From NCBI GenBank assembly GCA_027972325.1, contig JAPMOS010000333.1, positions 1 to 27,183 on the forward strand: 27,183 bases of DNA. The letters run 5' to 3'. This stretch comes from Paratrimastix pyriformis (Eukaryota > Preaxostyla > Paratrimastigidae). Of this stretch, positions 18,931 to 27,183 are shown in pieces (the first letter of the stretch is position 1; the number at the start of each line of letters is the position of its first letter). A program made the translations under genes and the position numbers. Under the pieces are notes generated by a model, which had not been told where the DNA came from, searched no databases, and was given only the letters and a program-made list of their open reading frames with translations.

Positions 18931-21900
18931 TTACGGCAAGTCCTCGATTTCCTCGGGCTGAAGGTCCTCGCCCAAAGCATCCGGACTGAGCGGGTCCAGC
19001 AGCGGGTTGAGCTCGTCGGAAGGAGGAGGCCACTGATAAGGCTGATCATCGGGAGCGGGGATGAGGGGGCCCTCTTGGTCGTCTTGAAGCTCGAAGGCCT
19101 GCTCTTGTTGTTGTTGCTCGGCGGTGGTGGTCTGCTCGGAGGCCTGCTCTTCTTGTTGAGGCGGGGCAGGTTCTTCTTGAGGGGGGAGCAGAGGAAGATG
19201 CAGGTCCCATTCGTCGACAGGGGTGCAACGACGTTGCAAAGCTCCGTCTCGTGGGCTTCGAGGGGCAGGTATGCTTCGTCCTGCCGGTGCACCAGCACCG
19301 GAGGCACGTGGCCGATCATGAGGCTCTCCACTGCAGGCGCCAGGTCAATTAGATCAACGCGCGTTCCGGTGGCCTCTGCCGCCAAGAGAGCTGGCCCACA
19401 GCCGCAGAAGCAGTCCAACACAGGGCCCGGCCCTCCGTAGCGGCGGAAGAGGTAGACGTAAAGATCGGCCGGCTTGGCGAAGCGGGCCTGCCCCGCCTGG
19501 TGCCGCAGGTAGACCGCGTTGGTGCGCGGGTTGGCCCGGGCGTTCATCTCGGCCAACTTCGCACTCGGAGAAGGGCACAGTACATCCCAGCGCCAGTTGA
19601 CGGGCCCCTCGTGGCCTCGCTGGAAGACCTCGATGGGCAGCTCCACCTCCTCAGGGCGGGGGCTCCCGGTGAGAGCGACGGCCGGGGTTGGCCTCCTCGA
19701 GGTAATCTGCGCGAAGAAGTGATGAAGAAGGACAAGTTAAAACCAATTGTCTCGTGAAGGGAATGAATCACGGACTTCCCCAGATGGCACGAATTCGGTG
19801 ATCGCTCACGAAATTGAAGCACTCGAGAGCCGGCGTCCATTGCTGGGACAGGTTGGCCTCGGTATCCATCACAATGATGGTACCATTGGGGGCAATGAAC
19901 GAGTCGAGGTACTGGACCAGGGATCCGTAGTCCGGGGTGGGTCTGTCTCGAGGGTCGTCGGTAATGCCCCAGGAGCATCCAACACGGCCAAGGTATACAG
20001 TGTCTATTGAATGAAACGAGGATGTTAGTGGGGATCCAACAAGTTGGAAACTGCAGACACGGCCGGGATTATCCTTCGCGCGAAACAAGATCGCTTCGGC
20101 ATCCCCGCAGTAGAACCGGGCCAAGGTTTTCCCATGAGGGATCGTGGCCCTCCGCGGGTGCGGAAAGCAGCTGGGGGCCGGAACGAGGCGCAGCGGACGC
20201 GGGCTTGGTGGTGGCCTGGGCGACTGACGCTGCTGCGGTGGCTTCCATGGAGTGTTGTTGCTGGGCCTGGGCCGGGGTCTGGGGTTGAGGCTGAGCCGGC
20301 TGGGGCTGAGGCGACGGCTTGGCCTGGGGGCGGGCTGCGGCGGCTTGGCCTGGGGGCGGGCTGCGGCGGCTTGGCCTGGGGGCGGGCTGCGGCGGCTTGG
20401 CCTGGCTGGCTCGGGGCTTGGCTTTGGGCTCGGGCTCGGGCACCGGTTTCGACGAAGGCTGGGCTTCCTCGGTGGCCGACTCCGGTGGGAGTGCGCAGGC
20501 CTTGACCTCATACTCGTCATTGGCCTCCGCCGCCTTGGCCTCGGCTTCGGAGGTCGGCTCGGCTTGGGAAAGAAGCGCCTTCAGGGTGGCCCGCTTGGCC
20601 GGCTCTGACTTCGGCGGCTCTGGGTGCTCGGAGGCGGCTTCCTCCCGGAGTGCCCGCCTTTCCTCACGTAGTTCCCGGTCGACGGTCTTCAGCATGCGCT
20701 TGCTGGCACGGGGGATGTCGTGGTGGCCCATCTCCTCCCAGAGCCGGGCGTACGGGCAGTGCTCGGGCATCAGGTAGTCCTGCATTGCCGGTGGCAGTTG
20801 TGCCGCGCACCACCCCAGCCAGTAGCCGAGGACCAACTCGAACTCGGAGAGACGCCGGCCGTCCATGAAGGTGATCTCCTGGGGCATGTTGCCAACGTCC
20901 GTCTCGTTGAGGCGCTCGAACGGGCAGCCCAGCTCACCCAGCTCCTCGGAGAAGGCCGGGAGTCGAACCTTGCCCTTGCGGAATGGGAAGGGCCGCACGT
21001 TGAGGCAGTTCATGAAGGCAAAGGTCTCGGTCCGGACGAGATGGCACCGCAGGATCTCCCGGGCGGCCTCGTCGGGGGCAGGTAGAGGACGGGGGTGGTC
21101 TCCGGCGGCCACCTCAGCTGCATCGTGGGCCTCGAGCAGCATGAAGGTCTGCTCGGCCTGCCGAATGGGCTTCTTGAGATCGGCCGCTGCAGTAGAGGTG
21201 GCCTCAGAACCACTGAACGACCCCTCCAACATGGCGCGAGCAAGCCACCGATTCATCTCCGCATCCCTGGCCTGGCGGGCAGGACGTGTGAGCGGCAGCG
21301 TGGAAATGGTTGGTGCATGCGGACCTCAAAGATGCGCCACAGGTTCGTGGCTGACGGCTGTCGCTCAACCGGGAGCTGAGAGGGCACACAGCATCTCCAG
21401 GGAGAAGCACTCCAGAATCTTCACAAGCTTGGCCGGGGCGTCTTCGCCTTTGGGGAAGTGCAGCTCCTTGAGGGCGGGTTCCAAATGTGTGGCAAAGTCA
21501 GGATCCTCACGGATGTAGCGCTTGGGGCCTGATAAGGGCGGGGAGGTGGGCTGATGATAATCAATAGACGGGAGACGACAGACTTGGAGGGATGCACGCT
21601 TGAGGTTCAGCAGGACGTCGAAGGTGCTGCTTCCAAACCGCGCGTCGTGAGTAAGCAGGTTGACCCGATGTTGCAGCTCGAGCATGGCCTCCGGATCGAG
21701 AGTGTTGTAAACGGCCACGTCGATGTAGTCCTCCTTCAGGTGCTGTGCAGGGGAAGAGGTGCGTTGTTATGAGGGCGGAGACAACGTGCAAGAGACCTGC
21801 CGGATCTGGGGTGTAGCTTGTTGAGCTTCTCCACCCTTTGGCGAAGCTCGGTCCGCTGTTCTGCGGTGATCTCGGGCGGCAACTCGGAGACCCGGCGCGG

Positions 21901-23429
21901 GTCCACGATGATGCGCGCAACCTGGAACCTAGGGGCACGATTAGAGGCCGATCCACCAAAAAGAGCATTGTCAGACCGGTGCGAGCCGTCGACCACCTGG
22001 TATCGAGCCTCGTCCAGGGCCGACGTTTGGACGATTATGCTGAACAGGACGGCCGCTCCCAGCTTCGAACCATTCCACAATTGCTCCGAGGCGCTCGTAG
22101 GCAAGGGGCCGGGCGAGGCTCGGGCAGGGGTCGATGGAGCTCAGCAGCACATGGGCCCTCTTGCCGTGGCACTTTTCCGACAGAGAGAGATCGAAGAGCC
22201 CCCCCAACAACCCGGAACAAAGCGAAAGGAATGTGCAGTCAGTAACTTGTTCAAAAAAGGGAAACGATGAAAACAGGTCACGAGTGGTGGGAGGAGGGCA
22301 GGGTGGCGCGCAAGGTACGCATTGACGATATCAACGACGGACTGCATTACTTGGCGAGCGGGGTGGGAGGAGGGAGGGTGGCGCGCAAGGTACGCATTGA
22401 CGAGATCAACGACGGACTGCAGTACTTGGCGAGCGGCCTCCGGGGAGAAGTCGTCCGGGTCGGTCGGCCGGGCTCGCTTGCGCTCGGCCTTCGCCTTGGG
22501 TTCGGGGTACGGCCGCCCTCGTCCGACGACGAGGAGATCTCCACTGGGGCCGGGTGCTTGTGCCGGTGCCGCGGCCTGGCGTCCTGGGGGCGTCGTCCGA
22601 GCCCTTCGCCTCCGCAGCCTCCTTGGCCTCATGAGGCGGCCCAGGCTTCCGGCGGGCCGGTGGCGGGGGCCGGGGCCGCGGCCTCGCCTCCTTGGCGGCC
22701 TCCTTCTGGACTTGGCGGCCACCGGGGCCGCCTTCTTGCCTCTTCGGGGCCTCGCGATCCTTCTTGGCTTGGCGGCCGCCGGGGCCGCCTCTTGGGCTTG
22801 GGCGGGCTCGGCACATCATCGTCGTCCAGGATTCTGAAATCCAAAAAGAATCAGCTGGGAAGGCCAGAACCCGCTCCGACAGACGGCCGAGCGGCTCCAG
22901 TTCCCTTGTCCTTGTGCTCGACGGCGCCAGAGGCGGGCGTCGTCGGACGGGCTGGTCGGGGCGGTCGGGGCCTCGGGGCGGTAGGGGTCGGGGCAGGGGC
23001 GCTCCTGGTGCGGTGTGCGTGGCGGCGGGGCGGGAGACCGAACAAAGAACGAATTTAGCACCGAGCCGGAGGTGCGATGCAAATACGGACGAGGGCTCCT
23101 CGCCTGGCTCGTCCTCCTCCCCACCGATGTCGAGGAGGAGGTCTTTACCGGCGGAATCAGGTGAGGACGGCCGGAAAAGGCCGTCAAAAGTCTGTCGAAT
23201 CAGCTCCAGATGGTAGGGCGTCATGAGCCCCGCGCCCAACGGCTGGGTGAGGGAGGAGAGGCGTCGACGGAAGCTATGACAACAAGTTTCGGGAAAACGA
23301 GGGAGCGAGTAAAACAAACCAATTGATCGCCTGGTAACCCTCGGCCCATTTCGGGGGTCCTGGCCGATCGCACCCTCGCAATACTCAATGGCTTTGGGGG
23401 TGGAACTGGTTCCAATCGATCGAGTTCAT
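18931..23429 (-). CDS. ParB-like domain plus DNA N6/N4 methyltransferase, multi-intron gene
   Basis: Start ATG 23429, stop 18931-18933, about 1,350 codons after splicing. Introns supported by GT-AG ends: 23430-23482 (5' of the start), 23274-23319, 22834-22884, 21743-21796, 21272-21324, 20004-20060 (CACTAAC branch point), 19707-19771. Those at about 23039-23086 and 22205-22281 have lost the AG kept in copy 1. Product, in order: short N-terminal region; Ala/Pro- then Lys/Ala-rich tract; a 25-residue helical duplication; a ParB/sulfiredoxin-like domain (HVLLSSIDP, then ARYQVVDGSHR); helical region; Pro/Gln/Ala linker; beta-class amino-methyltransferase domain. In the last, WGITDDPRD and NGTIIVM precede KPADLYVYLFRRYGG and VLDCFCGCGPALLAAE (FxGxG, S-adenosylmethionine site). 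ParB-methylase fusions are typical of phages and plasmids; here it is in eukaryotic gene dress. Frame shifts at homopolymers leave its activity open. Confidence 0.72.
20318..20405. repeat. 26-27-bp coding minisatellite, copy 2
   Basis: Three to four units of CTTGGCCTGGGGGCGGGCTG-type sequence encoding the Pro/Ala/Gln linker before the methyltransferase domain. Fewer units than copy 1 (2200-2336). Confidence 0.85.
22285..22440 (-). repeat. 75-bp in-frame tandem duplication, copy 2
   Basis: Same duplication as at 11165-11325, with landmark GGTGGCGCGCAAGG at 22302 and 22377. It encodes two 25-residue helix-like units just before the ParB-like domain. Confidence 0.85.
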
Positions 23430-23500
23430 CTGAAAACGGCAAAAGGCGCGTTAACAAAGGTTAGAACCCGGGTAAGGTCCACCTCGCGAGTTGAATGAGA
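23430..23500 (-). promoter_or_regulatory. 5' intron and satellite-edge leader of the methyltransferase gene
   Basis: Minus strand: CTCGCGAG, then a 53-nt GT-AG intron (23430-23482) with TTCTAAC as candidate branch point and TTTTCAG directly before the ATG. The donor exon begins within a few bases of the last satellite monomer, so transcription should start in or at the array. The same layout is found at 12339-12400 in copy 1. Confidence 0.55.
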
Positions 23501-26500
23501 ACACCACCACCTCGAAAATTCGATGTCAGAACACCACCTCGAAAATTCGATTTATTGAAAATCCATACCGCCGGTATGGATTTTAGTACCCCGACAAACA
23601 TCGCGAGACGGGTTCTGATGATGCAAATCGATGAGTTTCATCGAAAAACACTTGGGATGATGTCAGAACACCACCTCGAAAAATTCGATTTATTGAAAAT
23701 CCATACCGCCGGTATGGATTTTAGTACCCCGACAAACATCGCGATACCGGTTCTGATGATGCAAATCGATGAGTTTCATCGAAAACACTTGGGATGATGT
23801 CAGAACACCACCTCGAAAAATTCGATTTCTATTGAAAATCCATACCGCCGGTATGGATTTTAGTACCCCGACAAACATCGCGATACGGGTTCTGATGATG
23901 CAAATCGATGAGTTTCATCGAAAACACTTGGGATGATGTCAGAACACCACCTCGAAAAATTCGATTTCTATTGAAAATCCATACCGCCGGTATGGATTTT
24001 AGTACCCCGACAAACATCGCGATACCGGTTCTGATGATGCAAATCGATGAGTTTCATCGAAAACACTTGGGATGATGTCAGAACACCACCTCGAAAAATT
24101 CGATTTCTATTGAAAATCCATACCGCCGGTATGGATTTTAGTACCCCGACAAACATCGCGATACCGGTTCTGATGATGCAAATCGATGAGTTTCATCGAA
24201 AACACTTGGGATGATGTCGGAACACCACCCTCGAAAAATTCGATTTCTATTGAAAATCCATACCGCCGGTATGGATTTTAGTACCCCGACAAACATCGCG
24301 ATACGGGTTCTGATGATGCAAATCGATGAGTTTCATCGAAAACACTTGGGATGATGTCAGAACACCACCTCGAAAATTCGATTTCTATTGAAAATCCATA
24401 CCGCCGGTATGGATTTTAGTACCCCGACAAACATCGCGATACCGGTTCTGATGATGCAAATCGATGAGTTTCATCGAAAACACTTGGGATGATGTCAGAA
24501 CACCACCCGAAAAATTCGATTTATTGAAAATCCATACCGCCGGTATGGATTTTAGTACCCCGACAAACATCGCGATACCGGTTCTGATGATGCAAATCGA
24601 TGAGTTCCACCAAAAACACTTGGGATGATGTCAGAACACCACCCTCGAAAAATTCGATTTCTATTGAAAATCCATACCGCCGGTATGGATTTTAGTACCC
24701 CGACAAACATCGCGATACGGGTTCTGATGATGCAAATCGATGAGTTACATCCAAAAACACTTGGGATGATGTCGAACACCACCTCGAAAAATTCGATTTA
24801 TTGAAAATCCATACCGCCGGTATGGATTTTAGTACCCCCGACAAACATCGCGATACGGGTTCTGATGATGCAAATCGATGAGTTACACCAAAAAAACACT
24901 TGGGATGATGTCGAACACCACCTCGAAAAAATTCGATTTTCTATTGAAAATCCATACCGCCGGTATGGATTTTAGTACCCCGACAAACATCGCGATACCG
25001 GTTCTGATGATGCAAATCGATGAGTTTCATCGAAAACACTTGGGATGATGTCAGAACACCACCTCGAAAAAATTCGATTTCTATTGAAAATCCATACCGC
25101 CGGTATGGATTTTAGTACCCCCGACAAACATCGCGATACCGGTTCTGATGATGCAAATCGATGAGTTTCATCGAAAACACTTGGGATGATGTCGGAACAC
25201 CACCTCGAAAAATTCGATTTATTGAAAATCCATACCGCCGGTATGGATTTTAGTACCCCGACAAACATCGCGATACGGGTTCTGATGATGCAATCGATGA
25301 GTTTCACCAAAACACTTGGGATGATGTCGGAACACCACCTCGAAAATTCGATTTCTATTGAAAATCCATACCGCCGGTATGGATTTTAGTACCCCGACAA
25401 ACATCGCGATACCGGTTCTGATGATGCAAATCGATGAGTTTCATCGAAAACACTTGGGATGATGTCAGAACACCACCTCGAAAAATTCGATTTTCTTATT
25501 GAAAAATCCATACCGCCGGTATGGATTTTAGTACCCCGACAAACATCGCGATACCGGGTTCTGATGCAAATCGATGAGTTACACCGAAAACACTTGGGAT
25601 GATGTCGGAACACCACCTCGAAAAATTCGATTTATTGAAATCCATACCGCCGGTATGGATTTTAGTACCCCGACAAACATCGCGATACCGGTTCTGATGA
25701 GGTAAATCGATGAGTTTCATCAAAAACACTTGGGATGATGTCACCACCGAAAAATTCGATTTCTATTGAAAATCCATACGCCGCCGGATTTTAGTACCCC
25801 GACAAACATCGCGATACGGGTTCTGATGATGCAAATCGATGAGTTTCATCGAAAACACTTGGGATGATGTCAGAACACCACCTCGAAAATTCGATTTCTA
25901 TTGAAAATCCATACCGCCGGTATGGATTTTAGTACCCCGACAAACATCGCGATACCGGTTCTGATGATGCAAATCGATGAGTTTCATCGAAAACACTTGG
26001 GATGATGTCGGAACACCACCTCGAAAAATTCGTTTTCTATTGAAAATCCATACCGCCGGTATGGATTTTAGTTCCGACAAACATCGCGATACCGGGTTCT
26101 GATGATGCAAATCGATGAGTTACACGAAAAAACACTTGGGATGATGTCGGAAACACCACCGAAAAATTCGATTTATTGAAAATCCATACCGGTATGGATT
26201 TTAGTACCCCGACAAACATCGCGATACCGGTTCTGATGATGCAAATCGATGAGTTTCATCGAAAAAGCACTTCGGGGATGATGTCAGAACACCACCTCGA
26301 AAAAATTCGATTTCTATTGAAAAATCCATACCGCCGGTATGGATTTTAGTACCGACAAACATCGCGATACCGGTTCTGATGATGCAAATCGATGAGTTTC
26401 ATCCGAAAAAACACTTGGGATGATGTCGGAACACCACCTCGAAAAATTCGATTTATTGAAAATCCATACCGCCGGATTTTAGTACCCCGACAAACATCGC

Positions 26501-27183
26501 GATACGGGTTCTGATGATGCAAATCGATGAGTTTCATCGAAAACACTTGGGATGATGTCAGAACACCACCTCGAAAAATTGATTTATTGAAAATCCATAC
26601 CGCCGGTATGGATTTTAGTACCGACAAACATCGCGATACGGGTTCTTTTGATGAGGTGCAAATCGATGAGTTTCACCAAAAACACTTGGGATGATGTCGG
26701 AACACCACCCTCGAAAATTCGATTTCTATTGAAAATCCATACCGCCGGTATGGATTTTAGTACCCGACAAACATCGCGATACGGGTTCTGATGATGCAAA
26801 TCGATGAGTTTCATCGAAAACACTTGGGATGATGTCAGAACACCACCTCGAAAAATTCGATTTATTGAAAATCCATACCGCCGGTATGGATTTTAGTACC
26901 CCGACAAACATCGCGATACCGGTTCTGATGATGCAAATCGATGAGTTCCACCAAAAACACTTGGGATGATGTCAACACCACCTCGAAAAATTCGATTTAT
27001 TGAAAATCCATACCGCCGGTGTACCCCGACAAACATCGCGATACCGGTTCTGATGATGTAAATCGATGAGTTTCATCGAAAACACTTGGGATGATGTCGA
27101 ACACCACCTCGAAGAATTCGATTTCGGCTTGAAAATCCATACCGCCGGTATGGATTTTAGTAACCGACAAACATTTGATGGTT
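23494..27183. repeat. 139-bp palindromic satellite, array 2 (about 27 monomers)
   Basis: Head-to-tail monomers, usually 139 bp (136-143 with indels). Each carries the 27-bp palindrome with AAAATCCATACCG arms; I count 27 palindromes between about 23557 and 27131, a few damaged (for example near 25768, 26178, 26459 and 27002). Two smaller inverted repeats (TCGATGA-GTT-TCATCGA and TCGAA-AAA-TTCGA) and a GATACCGGTT or GATACGGGTT variant site are in most monomers. Minus-strand reading is often open for 60-150 codons, but 139 is not a multiple of three and this is judged incidental. The array ends at the window edge with the same terminal monomer as array 1. Confidence 0.97.

Larger units (their letters stand above)
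18333..27183. repeat. Large segmental duplication, copy 2 (uninterrupted, cut by window end)
   Basis: Direct repeat of 376-13535 without the 6988-bp insertion. It runs on leftward (17939-18332) into coding sequence that copy 1 lacks. At the window end the satellite reaches ACAAACATTTGATGGTT, the same terminal sequence that in copy 1 is followed 45 bp later by the divergent gene, so another copy of that gene may start just outside. Confidence 0.93.

Noticed and set aside
20069-21256. 395-codon minus ORF as a stand-alone gene starting at MNRWLARAM
   Set aside because: Upstream exons join it in frame through a clear GT-AG intron (21272-21324), so its ATG is internal; its end runs into the next intron.
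23494-27183. CRISPR-like array
   Set aside because: The repeats are contiguous 139-bp monomers without unique spacers, in a eukaryotic intron-bearing context.

Overview
The window is nuclear DNA of a GC-rich eukaryote, probably a microbial one (fungus, alga or other protist). Coding DNA has high GC at third codon positions. Genes are interrupted by short GT-AG introns of about 46-76 nt, some with CTAAC-like branch points. The lineage cannot be fixed from the sequence. No tRNA, rRNA or CRISPR array was seen.

The main structure is a direct large-scale duplication. Copy 1 runs from about 376 to 13535 and copy 2 from about 18333 to beyond the window end at 27183. Each copy carries, in order: the N-terminal part of a small acidic-protein gene (-), a large multi-intron gene (-) for a ParB-like plus DNA N6/N4-methyltransferase protein, and an array of a 139-bp palindrome-rich satellite. 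Copy 1 has about 8 monomers and copy 2 about 27. In copy 1 the satellite is followed at once by a divergent gene of unknown function (+, 13580-16410). The satellite therefore fills the whole head-to-head space between two gene starts. Copy 2 is cut by the window edge exactly where that neighbour should begin.

Copy 1 is disrupted by a 6988-bp insertion (3518-10505) in an exon of the methyltransferase gene; copy 2 is the empty site. The insert has perfect 129-bp terminal inverted repeats set 24 and 48 bp in from its ends. It holds several tandem-repeat families, no recognisable transposase, and an internal site where its own two outer ends lie abutted, in reverse orientation, as expected of a circular form. 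It looks like a non-autonomous, possibly circle-derived, DNA element.

Between the copies (16738-18367) two paralogous C-terminal coding segments face each other tail to tail; the minus one continues into the copy-2 acidic gene. Positions 1-375 hold a possible broken retroelement integrase fragment, ending at the duplication edge.

The two copies differ largely by one-base changes in homopolymer runs, and reading frames shift at such runs. Some apparent breaks may be consensus errors rather than decay. The most interesting hypothesis is a linked unit made of a ParB-like/methyltransferase gene and a palindromic satellite that might be its binding or methylation target and also the shared promoter region.
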